Source: Prevotella melaninogenica
GTDB taxonomy: Bacteria; Bacteroidota; Bacteroidia; Bacteroidales; Bacteroidaceae
Direction: 5' to 3'
DNA length: 64,000 bases
NCBI RefSeq assembly: GCF_003609775.1
Contig: NZ_AP018050.1
Span: 1,116,001-1,180,000 of the forward strand
The notes below the pieces were generated by a model that worked only from the letters and a program-made list of their open reading frames with translations, did no database searches and had not been told where the DNA came from. The translations under genes and the position numbers were made by a program. Of the stretch, positions 26,223 to 36,450 are shown piece after piece (the first letter of the stretch is position 1; every line of letters begins with the position of its first letter).

Positions 26223-29200
26223 ATGGAAAAAGCATTAACGGTTTATAAAGCATCAGCGGGTTCGGGCAAAACATTTACATTAGCATCAGAATATATTACC
26301 TTAGTGGTAAAGAATCCACAAGATTATAAGAAGATTCTTGCCGTTACCTTCACTAATAAGGCAACGCAGGAAATGAAAACACGTATTCTTTCCCAGCTAT
26401 ATGGTATTGCTCATAAGTTGCCAGACTCTCAGGCATATTATGAGCAGGTGTTACAGAAAACAGGCTTCCCTGAACAAACAATTAGGGAGAATGCTGCTGA
26501 AGCTTTGTCGCTGCTTACTCACCATTATAATGAGTTTCGGGTACAGACGATTGATGCCTTCTTTCAATCTGTATTGCGTAATCTTGCTCGTGAATTAAAT
26601 CTTACAGCTAATCTTCGTATAGACCTTAATGATGAGCAGGTTGAGGCGCAGGCTGTTGATGAGTTAATTAATAGTCTGGAAGAAGGTGAAGAAGTTCTGA
26701 GTTGGATTCGCGATTATATCGATAAAAATATTGAAGATGACAAAGGGTGGAATGTTATTGGGCAGATAAAGGACTTCGGAAAGAATATATTTAAGGACTT
26801 CTATAAAGATCATAAGGCTGAGCTTGATAAACGATTCAAAGATACTTCTTTTTTTAACGATTTCATCACGGATTTGCGTAGGAGACGTGCACAAGCTTTA
26901 AAGAATTTGAATGATCAAGCAAAGCAAATGCTACAAAAAATACGTGAAGCTAATGTGGACAATCAAAACTTATTTAACAACAAGTCAAGAGGGATATATC
27001 CATATATAGTTAAATTGGCGAAGGGCACTCCATCGGATAATGATGCCCCCAAATACGTAAATACGTGTATAGAAAATGCAAGCAAGTGGCCATCTGGCTC
27101 TTGTTCTGCAGATGAGAAAGCAACGATTATAGAACTTGCCTCAGCATCATTGTGTAATGATTTAAAACTCTTGGAAAAATATAGAACAGAGGGGTGGAAG
27201 GAGTATCAATCAAGTAATCTTACGCTTAAACATCTTTCTCAACTTCGTCTTTTACATGCTATCTCTGAGGCTGTTGATGAGATAAATAAAGACACGAATC
27301 GATTTATGCTAAGTAACACGCAATCATTACTTAGCACTTTAATGAAAGAATCTGATACGCCTTTTGTTTTTGAGAAGATGGGAGCTTACTTGAAGCATAT
27401 CATGATTGATGAGTTTCAAGATACAAGTACTATCCAATGGAATAATTTCCGCAAGCTACTTGATAACTGTATGGCACAAATAGAATCTCATAATCTGATT
27501 GTGGGTGATGTCAAGCAGAGTATTTATAGATGGCGCCAAGGTGATTGGAAATTGCTAAATAATATTGAACATGAGTTCTCTAACGAACAAATAAAGATTG
27601 AACCGCTGGATACTAACTATCGCTCAGAAAAGAACATAATCCGATTTAATAATGCTTTCTTTACGCAGGCTGTTGTGCAAACTGTTAAAGAGTTGGAGAG
27701 CGATGAGATAAAAGGTGCAAGCCAATTAATAGAGGCTTATAAGGAAATTGAGCAGAAACCACGGAAAGATAATGGTAAGGGCTGTGTACGTATTAAACTC
27801 TTTCACTATGATAAAACTGTAAGTGCAGAATATAAGGAGAGTGTTCTAAATGAACTAATAGATAATGTTCGTCAACTTTTAGAGCGTGGTTATAAACAAA
27901 AAGATATTGCTATCCTTGCACGCTCTAAGACTGTAATACCAGATATTGTAGATAAGTTTCAAAGTGAGTTTGGAGCTGATGTAAGTCTTGTATCTGATGA
28001 GGCTTTTCAATTAGATGCTTCGTTAGCTGTTAATGTGATTATTGCTGCTCTGCGATTGCTTACACATCCAGATGATAAACTAACAGAAAGCAAGTTGGTT
28101 AAGCTTTATCAGCAGCAAGTAATGCAGACAGATAAAGATAATAATGCATTGTTTGTTGATGGAGGTAAGATGGAATTAAAGTCATTCTTACCAAATGGTT
28201 ATATTGATAAGTTTGAGTCTTTATTAAGGCTGTCTCTTGTTGATTTAGTTGATGAGATTTATTCTCTTTTCAATCTTGGCTGTCTTGAAGGGCAGAGTGC
28301 ATACGTATGTACATTCTATGATACGCTGAATGAGTATTTGAGAGATCACCCAGCAGATATAGACGATTTTATCGAAGAATGGGAAGACACTCTTTCAAGT
28401 AATACTATTCAAAGTGATGAAGTTGATGGAATACGCTTGATAACTATTCATAAGAGTAAAGGTCTTGAATATGATAATGTTCTGATTCCATTCTGTGATT
28501 GGGAGTTAGAGAAAACAAATGGTAATACAATATGGTGTCCAGGAGATAATAAGGAGAAACCTTATGGAGAATTACCGTTGATTCCAATAGATTTTTCCAA
28601 AAAGATGTTAGGTACAGTATTTGAAGATGATTACAAAGAGGAGCATCTTCAGAATATTGTTGATAACATGAATTTGCTTTATGTTGCCTTTACACGTGCT
28701 GGAAAGAATCTATTTATTACTGGTAAAAAGGCTTCTAAAAGCACTTTAACTAACCTCCAAAATGGTAATACGGCTACAGACCGTTCACAGATTATACAAT
28801 TAGTTATCGATAATCTTGCTAAAGAATTATCAGGAGCAACGCTTGATGATGCTGGCGATAAGGAGCCTATCTGTTTTGAGTTTGGCACTTTAATGGATAG
28901 TGAAGAGCGTGTAAAACAGGAGAAATCAACGGAGAATCCTTTTGAACTAAACCCTAAGACACATAAGTTGAAGATAGAAACTTTCCCCCACCCTGTCAGC
29001 TTCCGACAGAGTAATAAGAGTCATGACTTTATTAATGGTGAAGATATTGACCCTTCTGATGCAAATCGTTATATAAAGGTTGGAAATATACTTCATCAAC
29101 TCTTTTCTACTATTCTTACTGAGGCAGACATTGAACCTCGCTTGAAGGAATTAGAGCAAGAGGGAGTTATCTATAATGATGAGGTTACATCGAGAGAACT

Positions 29201-29534
29201 GCAGAACAAGATTGCCAATGCTTTGAAGAATGATAAAGTGAAAGATTGGTTTAGTTCACGATGGAGGCTGTTTAATGAATGTACCATTCTTGACTATGAT
29301 AAGGAGAGTGGAGATATTTATGAACATCGTCCTGATCGTGTAATGACCGATGGAAAGGAGATAATTGTGGTAGATTTCAAGTTCGGTAAACCACAAGAAG
29401 AATATCATGAGCAAGTACAACGCTACATGAGTTTACTTATGCGTATGGGTTATGAGAAGGTGTCGGGTTATATTTGGTATGTCGTTAGAAACGAGATTGT
29501 ACCGACTCCTTTCCTCCTATTTAAGGGAGAGTAG
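26223..29534 (+). CDS. addA: UvrD/RecB-type helicase-nuclease, AddA-like
   Basis: The helicase subunit of a two-subunit double-strand-break resection enzyme (AddAB type). About 1103 aa. Walker A YKASAGSGKTFTL is at residues 8-20. Superfamily 1 motifs follow: DEFQDTSTIQW near 395, DVKQSIYRWRQGD near 430, LITIHKSKGLEYDNVLIP near 750 and LYVAFTRAGKNLF near 830. A C-terminal RecB-type nuclease is indicated by EHRPDRV and IIVVDFKFGKP near 1045-1070. ATG 26220 (one codon upstream) is an equal choice; the further-upstream start at 26187 overlaps ispE and lacks similarity. addB follows after 52 nt. Confidence 0.92.
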   Translation: MEKALTVYKASAGSGKTFTLASEYITLVVKNPQDYKKILAVTFTNKATQEMKTRILSQLYGIAHKLPDSQAYYEQVLQKTGFPEQTIRENAAEALSLLTHHYNEFRVQTIDAFFQSVLRNLARELNLTANLRIDLNDEQVEAQAVDELINSLEEGEEVLSWIRDYIDKNIEDDKGWNVIGQIKDFGKNIFKDFYKDHKAELDKRFKDTSFFNDFITDLRRRRAQALKNLNDQAKQMLQKIREANVDNQNLFNNKSRGIYPYIVKLAKGTPSDNDAPKYVNTCIENASKWPSGSCSADEKATIIELASASLCNDLKLLEKYRTEGWKEYQSSNLTLKHLSQLRLLHAISEAVDEINKDTNRFMLSNTQSLLSTLMKESDTPFVFEKMGAYLKHIMIDEFQDTSTIQWNNFRKLLDNCMAQIESHNLIVGDVKQSIYRWRQGDWKLLNNIEHEFSNEQIKIEPLDTNYRSEKNIIRFNNAFFTQAVVQTVKELESDEIKGASQLIEAYKEIEQKPRKDNGKGCVRIKLFHYDKTVSAEYKESVLNELIDNVRQLLERGYKQKDIAILARSKTVIPDIVDKFQSEFGADVSLVSDEAFQLDASLAVNVIIAALRLLTHPDDKLTESKLVKLYQQQVMQTDKDNNALFVDGGKMELKSFLPNGYIDKFESLLRLSLVDLVDEIYSLFNLGCLEGQSAYVCTFYDTLNEYLRDHPADIDDFIEEWEDTLSSNTIQSDEVDGIRLITIHKSKGLEYDNVLIPFCDWELEKTNGNTIWCPGDNKEKPYGELPLIPIDFSKKMLGTVFEDDYKEEHLQNIVDNMNLLYVAFTRAGKNLFITGKKASKSTLTNLQNGNTATDRSQIIQLVIDNLAKELSGATLDDAGDKEPICFEFGTLMDSEERVKQEKSTENPFELNPKTHKLKIETFPHPVSFRQSNKSHDFINGEDIDPSDANRYIKVGNILHQLFSTILTEADIEPRLKELEQEGVIYNDEVTSRELQNKIANALKNDKVKDWFSSRWRLFNECTILDYDKESGDIYEHRPDRVMTDGKEIIVVDFKFGKPQEEYHEQVQRYMSLLMRMGYEKVSGYIWYVVRNEIVPTPFLLFKGE

Positions 29535-29586
29535 CCTATATTACTAATTTTATTTTATACTTAACAAGCGTTCTGATATATAAATT

Positions 29587-32463
29587 ATGAATACATTTCT
29601 CGAACACGTTGCAGTTGATTTGTTGAATAAATATGGTAATGACATGGCACATATAGCTGTGGTCTTTCCTAATAAACGTGCTGCCTTATTTTTGAATCAA
29701 GCATTAGCTCGACTGGCTGATGGTCCTGTATGGAGTCCTGCATATATTACTATTTCTGACTTCTTTCGTCAACATTCAGAACTAACAATTGCTGATCCTA
29801 TTAAAAGTATTTGTGACCTCTATAAGAGTTATGTTGAGGTTACAGGCAATACGAATGAAACCTTAGACCATTTCTATGGATGGGGGCAACTGCTCTTAGC
29901 CGATTTCGATGATATCGATAAAAATATGGCGGATGCCGAGATGGTGTTCTCTAATATTAGTAATCTTAAAGAGTTAGATGATATTAGCTATCTTAGTGAT
30001 GAACAGAAGGCTGAGTTGCGCCGTTTCTTCGCTAATTTCGATTATAACCCAGAGGGGCTTAGAGAACGTTTTATAACTCTTTGGGATAAGTTGAATGATA
30101 TATATAATAATTTTAGGCAAAAACTTAGAGATCAAAAGCTTGCATACGAGGGTATGCTTTATCGTGATGTGGTAGAGAATGCGAAGATAGAAGCACAATA
30201 TGAACACTATATTTTTATCGGTTTCAACGTACTTCAGAAGGTTGAGCAGCTTCTCTTTAAACGCTTCTTAAAGGAGGAAAAGGCAAGTTTCTATTGGGAT
30301 TATGACCGATATTATATGAAGTCTACTAATGAAGCGGGTAACTATATTCGTCGTTGGCTTGATATATTCCCCAATGCTTTACCAAACGATAACGATGAAT
30401 TGTACGATAATTTAGGTAAAGAGAAGGAAATAAATATTATCTCTGCCCCTACTGAGAACTTACAAGCACGTTATATCACCGAGTGGTTGCGAGAGAATGA
30501 AAGATATAAAGATGGTAAGCGTACAGCAATTGTTCTTTGTGATGAACATCTGTTGCAGACCGTTATTCATTGTATACCTGATGAAGTCGATACTCTGAAT
30601 GTCACAACGGGTTATCCGTTACAACAAACCCCGATTGCATCGATGGTTACGCAGCTTTGGGCATTACAGACAGAAGGTTATTCTGTGCAAGAGCAGAGTT
30701 ATAGACTTCATTATGTAAACAGAGTGTTACGTCACCCTTATGGAAAGTATTTAACACCTAAAGTTGCCGAAATCATCGAACGATTGAATAGTGAACGGCA
30801 GTTTTATGTGAAGCCAAAAGAAGGCTCAATCTTTGAATACCATCCAAGTGATAAGCAGAACCTACAAGCATTAGTTAGTTGGTTAGCAGAAACTATCCGT
30901 TTCATCGGCATGAATGGTGCAGACGATAAAGATCCACTCTTTGAAGAGTCTGTTTTCCGTATGTACACCTTGCTCATACGTTTGTCTGAGCTGATGGTAA
31001 ATGGTGATTTGGATGCAGATAAGATAATCTTTCGTCGACTTTTAACACAGCTTATTGCTGCTACAAGTATCCCTTTTCATGGTGAACCAGCACGTGGTGT
31101 ACAAGTGATGGGCGTTCTTGAGACGCGTAATCTCGATTTTGATCATGTACTTGTGCTCTCTTGTAACGAAGGAAATATGCCAAAAGGGATAGATGATGCT
31201 TCATTTATACCTCATCTTATACGAAAGGCATACGAGTTAACAACAATTGATAATAAGATTTCCATCTATAGCTACTATTTCCATAGTATGATTCAGCGGG
31301 CAAAGGATGTTACTTTCCTTTATAATAACTCCACACAAGGTAGTCATACTGGAGAGATGAGTCGTTTCATTTTACAGTTGATGGTAGAATGGAATCACCC
31401 AATTCATCGACTAACTTTGCAAGCAGGACAAGAGCCAATGCGCTGTGAAGCCGAAGAGGTTGAAAAGAATGAAGCTGTGCTGAAAAGACTCGATGAAATC
31501 AGTTATTTCTCACCAACTGCTATTAATACATATATAACTTGTCAACTAAAGTATTACTTTAAATATATTGCAGGTATAAATGAACTCGATGAAATTGATG
31601 TTGATGATGTTGATAATCGAATGTTTGGTAATATTTTTCATACTGCAGCACAGCTTATGTATGAAAAGTTATTGCCGAGAGAAGTCATTACTACCAAGAA
31701 TATAGATTATTTGTTGAAGACAGGAAAGAGTACCCAGTCTCTCACATCAGGGAATGCTGAACTTACATTGGATGATATCGTTGACGAGGCATTTGCTACT
31801 GAACTATTTCATCAACAACGAGGAGTAAGAAAACATCCAAAGCTCAATGGACTGCAACTTATCAATCGTGAAGTAATTATAAAGTATCTTCATCAATTAT
31901 TGCGTATTGATCAGCGTTCTGCCCCATTACGTGTGATTGGGCATGAGTTTCCTGTTAAACGCTCATTGACAATTAATGTGAATGGATTAGATAAGCAAAT
32001 CGAAACTGGTGGACGTATTGACCGTTTGGACGAGATATTTGTTGATAATGATATTGCACGCTTGCGTGTTGTAGACTATAAGACTGGTGGTAAAGCTGCG
32101 GAGTCACTGAAATGTGTTGATGATATGTTTAATCCAAAATTTTTAAGTAAAAAGAGTGACTATACAATGCAGGCGATGCTATACAGTCTTATTGAAGCAA
32201 AGGACGATTCAGAACACAATCCAAATCATCGTGCCGTTAGTCCTGCTTTGCTCTTTATTCAACATGCAGGTAGTGATGACTATACCCCGGTACTGTCAAT
32301 AGATAATGAGGAAGTTACGGATGTCACTGTATATGAAGAGGATTTTCTTAGAAATCTCACGGAGAAGCTCGAAGAAATACATAATCCTAATATAGCTTTT
32401 GCTCCAACAGATAATACTGATAGTTGTAAATACTGTCCTTATAAACAGATGTGTGGACGATAA
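29587..32463 (+). CDS. addB: AddB-like exonuclease subunit with PD-(D/E)XK and Fe-S cluster
   Basis: The probable partner of the preceding helicase-nuclease in recombinational repair. 958 aa. The N-terminal half is helicase-like, but the Walker A position reads VVFPNKRAALFLNQ, with no GKT, so it is likely inactive as a motor, as known for some AddB proteins. The C-terminal nuclease has GGRIDRLDEI and LRVVDYKTGGKA (about 800-840). Four cysteines that could bind a 4Fe-4S cluster are present: one in YITCQLKYYF (near 650) and three in CKYCPYKQMC at the extreme C-terminus. This C...C-x2-C-x5-C arrangement is typical of AddB. Confidence 0.9.
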   Translation: MNTFLEHVAVDLLNKYGNDMAHIAVVFPNKRAALFLNQALARLADGPVWSPAYITISDFFRQHSELTIADPIKSICDLYKSYVEVTGNTNETLDHFYGWGQLLLADFDDIDKNMADAEMVFSNISNLKELDDISYLSDEQKAELRRFFANFDYNPEGLRERFITLWDKLNDIYNNFRQKLRDQKLAYEGMLYRDVVENAKIEAQYEHYIFIGFNVLQKVEQLLFKRFLKEEKASFYWDYDRYYMKSTNEAGNYIRRWLDIFPNALPNDNDELYDNLGKEKEINIISAPTENLQARYITEWLRENERYKDGKRTAIVLCDEHLLQTVIHCIPDEVDTLNVTTGYPLQQTPIASMVTQLWALQTEGYSVQEQSYRLHYVNRVLRHPYGKYLTPKVAEIIERLNSERQFYVKPKEGSIFEYHPSDKQNLQALVSWLAETIRFIGMNGADDKDPLFEESVFRMYTLLIRLSELMVNGDLDADKIIFRRLLTQLIAATSIPFHGEPARGVQVMGVLETRNLDFDHVLVLSCNEGNMPKGIDDASFIPHLIRKAYELTTIDNKISIYSYYFHSMIQRAKDVTFLYNNSTQGSHTGEMSRFILQLMVEWNHPIHRLTLQAGQEPMRCEAEEVEKNEAVLKRLDEISYFSPTAINTYITCQLKYYFKYIAGINELDEIDVDDVDNRMFGNIFHTAAQLMYEKLLPREVITTKNIDYLLKTGKSTQSLTSGNAELTLDDIVDEAFATELFHQQRGVRKHPKLNGLQLINREVIIKYLHQLLRIDQRSAPLRVIGHEFPVKRSLTINVNGLDKQIETGGRIDRLDEIFVDNDIARLRVVDYKTGGKAAESLKCVDDMFNPKFLSKKSDYTMQAMLYSLIEAKDDSEHNPNHRAVSPALLFIQHAGSDDYTPVLSIDNEEVTDVTVYEEDFLRNLTEKLEEIHNPNIAFAPTDNTDSCKYCPYKQMCGR

Positions 32464-32480
32464 TTACAGCTATAAAGATA

Positions 32481-32520
32481 ATAGGCGGTCATAAATGCGA
32501 ATACATTTATGGCCGCCTAT
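32481..32520. terminator. Bidirectional hairpin between addB and pcrA
   Basis: ATAGGCGG pairs with CCGCCTAT and CATAAATG with CATTTATG. It fills the 73-nt gap between two convergent genes. T-runs are short on both sides. Confidence 0.7.
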
Positions 32521-32536
32521 CGTATTTGTAATGTTC

Positions 32537-35092
32537 TTAACCAATAACCTTAAACTTAGCAAACTTCAGGAGTAGCTGTTTTGTTCCTGCATTACGGAAC
32601 TCAACTGTTGCCTTAGCATTTTCCCCAGAACCTTCAAGATTTAACACCTTACCAATACCAAAGCGTTGATGTTCAATCATTACACCAACACTAAGCCCAC
32701 CTATTGAAGCTACCGATGAAACCGAAGATAATGAAGAACTCTCGGTTGATAATGTTCTACCGCCATTCGTCATAGCAGAAGATAAGCGCTTAAAGTTTCC
32801 TCCTTCTGCTATTAATCTACGTTTTGTACGTTCTGACAGTGGGTCTACAGCAGTTTCTGGGCGTTTGCGTTCAGTTATCTTTGGCTTTGGGTCAGCACGA
32901 AATTGGCTTGCAACAGGATTTGAATTCTGCCATCTCGAGCCCATTTGACGATATTCTTGTCCCCAAGGTCTGCTACCAGTATATGCTTTGTTTGGCTCGT
33001 ATTCACGGAAATTATCTTCTGAACGATTACGTCCCCAAGTGCTTCTTGAGCTATTGTCCTCGTCCCAAGGCATCTTACGTCGTTCACCTCCAAAAGTACT
33101 ATTTGCCTCATCTTCTACATGAATTAGTGCGGGGTCGAAATCATTTAAGAAACGACTTGGGTTATCAATTTGCATTGATCCATAACGAAAACGATTCTTT
33201 GCATTCGTCAATATACAATGCCGCTCGGCACGTGTTATAGCCACATAGAGTAATCTTCTCTCTTCTTCTATCTCACGTTTTGAACTTGCCGACATTGGAC
33301 TTGGGAATATATTTTCCTCCAATCCAACGACAAACACTGTTGGGAATTCCAATCCCTTTGCTGCGTGAATTGTCATCAATGTCACTTTTGGGGTGTCATC
33401 GTCTTCCTTATCAGCATCTGTGTATAATGCTACTTCCTGGAGGTAGTCAGTAAGATAGACATTTTCTTCACGACCTTCTTCGCGTCCTGAATCAACAAAG
33501 CCCTGCATAGCCGACATAAACTCTTCCAAGTTCTCTCGACGAGCCAAGTCCTCTGGTTCATTCCCTGAACGGATATCAGCACTTACCCCACTCTCTTCAA
33601 TAATCTCTTTTCCAAGCTCGTATGCATCTTTCAGTGCTACATTCTTAATAAATCCACTGATAAGTGTTCTGAAAGCAAAAAGCTTTGTCATTGTACCCTT
33701 GTTGACATCTAATCCATATTGTATAGGATTGAGGATAGTTTCCCATAATGAAACAGAATTTTGCTGGGCACAATCAATAATCTTTTGAACAGTCGTATTG
33801 CCAATTCCACGTGTCGGATAATTAATGATACGACGGAAAGCTTCTTCATCATCAGGGTTAGAAACCAGGCGGAAATATGCGATGATATCTTTGATTTCCT
33901 TACGTTGATAGAAAGAAAGTCCACCAATAATCTTGTAAGGTATACCTTGTTTGCGGAATTCATCCTCGAAAGAACGACTCTGTGCATTCGTACGGTAGAG
34001 AATGGCAAAGTTGCCATAATCACAATCATCATTGCGTTTGATACGCTTCAGTTCATTCGCAACAACCATAGCCTCTTCCCTATCACTATAGCAAGGTTTA
34101 TAGAGAATCTTGTTTCCTTCAGCTTCTTTAGAAAATACATCCTTCGGAATCTGACGTTCGTTGTGTTTCATCAACGAGTTAGCAGCCTGTACGATGAGTT
34201 GTGTTGAGCGGTAATTGCGCTCTAACTTAAACAGTTTTGCATCTTCAAACTTATGTTTGAAGTCAAGAATATTGTCAATGTTAGCACCACGGAAAGAATA
34301 GATGCTCTGATAGTCATCCCCCACAACGCAGATGCGTCGATGTGTTTCAGCCAACTGGCTGATGATACTTACCTGTGCATAGTTTGTGTCTTGATACTCG
34401 TCTACCAAGATATATTCAAACTGTTGTCCGTACTTCTCTCTAATCTCTTTATTGTTACGGAAGAGCAAGAAGGTATAAAGTAGAATATCGTCAAAGTCCA
34501 TTGCATTTGCCTGACGACATCTTGCTTCGTATGCTTTGTAAATCATGTGGATAGCAGGCATACGCGCACTTCGGTCACGCTCAATGGCAGCACGGTCTTC
34601 TGCATATTCTGCAGCTGTGATAAGATGGTTCTTTGCCATTGAGATAAAGTTATGCACTGCGGCTGGTTTATAGATTTTTTCGTCAAGGTCTAAGGCTTTT
34701 ACAATACTCTTAATAAGTGAACGAGAGTCATTTTCATCATAAATCGTGAAATTACTTCCAAAGCCGATAGCCTCTCCTTCACGACGTAGGATACGTGCAA
34801 AGATGGAATGGAACGTTCCCATATAAAGATGTTGCGCATCTTTAGCAGTTGTTATCTGGGCGATACGTTCCTTCATCTCTCTTGCAGCTTTGTTCGTAAA
34901 CGTAAGTGCAAGGATATTCCATGGGGCTAAGCCTTTATTAAGTAGGTAGGCAATCTTATAGGTAAGCACACGTGTCTTACCCGAACCTGCACCAGCAATA
35001 ACCAATGATGGCCCTGTACAATACTCAACAGCCTCACGCTGGCTCTCGTTTAGTGCAGAGAGAATTGTCTCTTCCTTATCTTGATATATCAT
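32537..35092 (-). CDS. pcrA: UvrD/PcrA-type DNA helicase
   Basis: A superfamily 1 3'-5' helicase for repair and replication restart. 851 aa. Motif I is VIAGAGSGKTRVLTYK (about 31-46), motif II DEYQDTNYAQ (about 232), followed by GDDYQSIYSFRGA, LERNYRS, VTLMTIHAAKGLEFPTVFV and RRLLYVAITRAERH. After about residue 690 comes a Ser/Arg-rich low-complexity linker, then a short Tudor-like end (VGMIEHQRFGIGKVLNLEG), the region that binds RNA polymerase in PcrA/UvrD (known of the family). It has no obvious promoter in the 57 nt separating it from the upstream mtgA gene. Confidence 0.95.
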   Translation of the reverse strand: MIYQDKEETILSALNESQREAVEYCTGPSLVIAGAGSGKTRVLTYKIAYLLNKGLAPWNILALTFTNKAAREMKERIAQITTAKDAQHLYMGTFHSIFARILRREGEAIGFGSNFTIYDENDSRSLIKSIVKALDLDEKIYKPAAVHNFISMAKNHLITAAEYAEDRAAIERDRSARMPAIHMIYKAYEARCRQANAMDFDDILLYTFLLFRNNKEIREKYGQQFEYILVDEYQDTNYAQVSIISQLAETHRRICVVGDDYQSIYSFRGANIDNILDFKHKFEDAKLFKLERNYRSTQLIVQAANSLMKHNERQIPKDVFSKEAEGNKILYKPCYSDREEAMVVANELKRIKRNDDCDYGNFAILYRTNAQSRSFEDEFRKQGIPYKIIGGLSFYQRKEIKDIIAYFRLVSNPDDEEAFRRIINYPTRGIGNTTVQKIIDCAQQNSVSLWETILNPIQYGLDVNKGTMTKLFAFRTLISGFIKNVALKDAYELGKEIIEESGVSADIRSGNEPEDLARRENLEEFMSAMQGFVDSGREEGREENVYLTDYLQEVALYTDADKEDDDTPKVTLMTIHAAKGLEFPTVFVVGLEENIFPSPMSASSKREIEEERRLLYVAITRAERHCILTNAKNRFRYGSMQIDNPSRFLNDFDPALIHVEDEANSTFGGERRKMPWDEDNSSRSTWGRNRSEDNFREYEPNKAYTGSRPWGQEYRQMGSRWQNSNPVASQFRADPKPKITERKRPETAVDPLSERTKRRLIAEGGNFKRLSSAMTNGGRTLSTESSSLSSVSSVASIGGLSVGVMIEHQRFGIGKVLNLEGSGENAKATVEFRNAGTKQLLLKFAKFKVIG

Positions 35093-35149
35093 CTTATCTT
35101 CTTCGTTTTTGTCGAACAGAATTGTTTAATAGACTAATATACAGATATT

Positions 35150-35839
35150 TTAATGCTCTTTTGGGAAAGCAGGCATAAAAGTCATCTGGTGTTCAATCTG
35201 TCCTATTCTCTTGCGCATATAAGGTCCAGGGTTCTTTGAGGAGAAGCGGCGTGGGTTAGGTAATGTCGCTGCTATGAGTGCACAATCTCTTCGACTAAGT
35301 TGGCTTGCCTCCATACCGAAATTCTGTTCAGCGCATGCTTCAACACCATAGATTCCATCGCCCATCTCAATAGAGTTTAGATAAACCTCCATGATACGCT
35401 GTTTGCTCCATAGTGTTTCTATGAGGAAAGTGAAATAAACCTCTAATCCTTTTCTTATCCACGAGCGTCCCTGCCACAGAAAGACATTCTTTGCCGTTTG
35501 CTGAGAGATTGTAGAGCCACCACGTAGCTTCTTACCTTTTTTTAGGTGGTCTTCGGCTGCTTTCTCAATAGCCTGATAGTCAAAACCATGATGTGTAAGA
35601 AAACGCTGGTCCTCACTTGCCATTACCGCTACAGGCATTGATTTTGGCATTTTCTCTAATGGAATCCATTCATGGTATAGTTTCACAGATTCTCCTTTAC
35701 CAATCTGCTCAAAGCAACGGCTAATCATCAGAGGGGTAAAGTATACAGGGATAAAGCGATAGACTACTACCGCCAATATTGTGGAGATGAAGGTTAGGGA
35801 TAATACCCATCTTATCACTTTAAAAATCTTCTTGAACAT
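35150..35839 (-). CDS. mtgA: Monofunctional peptidoglycan glycosyltransferase
   Basis: A GT51 enzyme polymerising lipid II into glycan strands, anchored in the inner membrane by one segment at about 5-27 (VIRWVLSLTFISTILAVVVY). Family motifs: MASEDQRFLTHHGFD with the catalytic Glu, RGGSTISQQTAKNVFLW, and YLNSIEMGDGIYGVEAC. At 229 aa it has no transpeptidase domain. The start at 35839 (MFKKIFK) is chosen because the next upstream Met (35863) would lie inside the -7 element. Confidence 0.94.
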   Translation of the reverse strand: MFKKIFKVIRWVLSLTFISTILAVVVYRFIPVYFTPLMISRCFEQIGKGESVKLYHEWIPLEKMPKSMPVAVMASEDQRFLTHHGFDYQAIEKAAEDHLKKGKKLRGGSTISQQTAKNVFLWQGRSWIRKGLEVYFTFLIETLWSKQRIMEVYLNSIEMGDGIYGVEACAEQNFGMEASQLSRRDCALIAATLPNPRRFSSKNPGPYMRKRIGQIEHQMTFMPAFPKEH

Positions 35840-35860
35840 AGTTAATGAGTTAATTATTTG

Positions 35861-35889
35861 CAAAGGTACTAAATCTTATTTGATAGCAA
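35861..35889 (-). promoter_or_regulatory. Promoter of mtgA
   Basis: TACCTTTG (35861-35868, minus strand) with TTG at 35887-35889, 18 nt apart, slightly short of the usual spacing. It gives a leader of roughly 15 nt. Confidence 0.6.
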
Positions 35890-36089
35890 GCGGGAAGAAG
35901 AAGTTTTTTCCTCTCTAAAACCAGCATGAAAATTCTAATAAATAAGACAAACAAGCTATTTATTGCTATCCAGTAAATATTCCCATAGAAGTTAAAACTG
36001 AAGTTAGTCTATTAGCATATCTTTTTATTTTTACAAGTAATTCCTCGCTTTGTTTATAGAGGAATGTAAATATTTTTCCAATCTTTCAA

Positions 36090-36240
36090 AGTCCACACAT
36101 GCTCTTTTAGCTTCTAAAAGACGCCTAATTGACTTCCAATAGGTGCTCTTTTGAAGTGTTACTAACGCCCTTTTGAAGCCCAATTAGGCATCTTTACTTT
36201 TGCTGTTTTGTAACTTGTTGATTCATTGAAGGTTATAAAC
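36090..36240 (-). repeat. Dispersed 3'-end repeat R1, copy 4
   Basis: Minus orientation. Units on the reverse complement start GATGCCTAAT, GGGCGTTAGT, GAGCACCTAT, AGGCGTCTTT and GAGCATGTGT, again exactly 22 nt apart. It lies downstream of htpG in the 611-bp gap to mtgA. Positions 35890-36089 are AT-rich and show no gene. Confidence 0.75.
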
Positions 36241-36339
36241 CTACTCGTGATAGGTTGTTTTTGCCATTATTTGAGGATTTTTATTTGGATTTATGTAATT
36301 AATTTTTCATAGTTGAAGATATGTTTTTCGAGGTGTAAA

Positions 36340-36415
36340 AAGAAAAGATCCCTCCATTAAAGATATACGCCTATAAAATAAGCGTCTACGCATTTAACGG
36401 AAGAACCTTTTAATT
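36340..36415 (-). terminator. Probable long imperfect terminator hairpin of htpG
   Basis: GATCCCTCCATTAAAG near 36346 can pair imperfectly with TTTAACGGAAGAACC near 36394. On the minus strand a T-rich run follows. It lies 36-110 nt beyond the htpG stop codon. Confidence 0.45.
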
Positions 36416-36450
36416 ACTTTGTGTATATAAGTAGGATAGCTACTTTATAT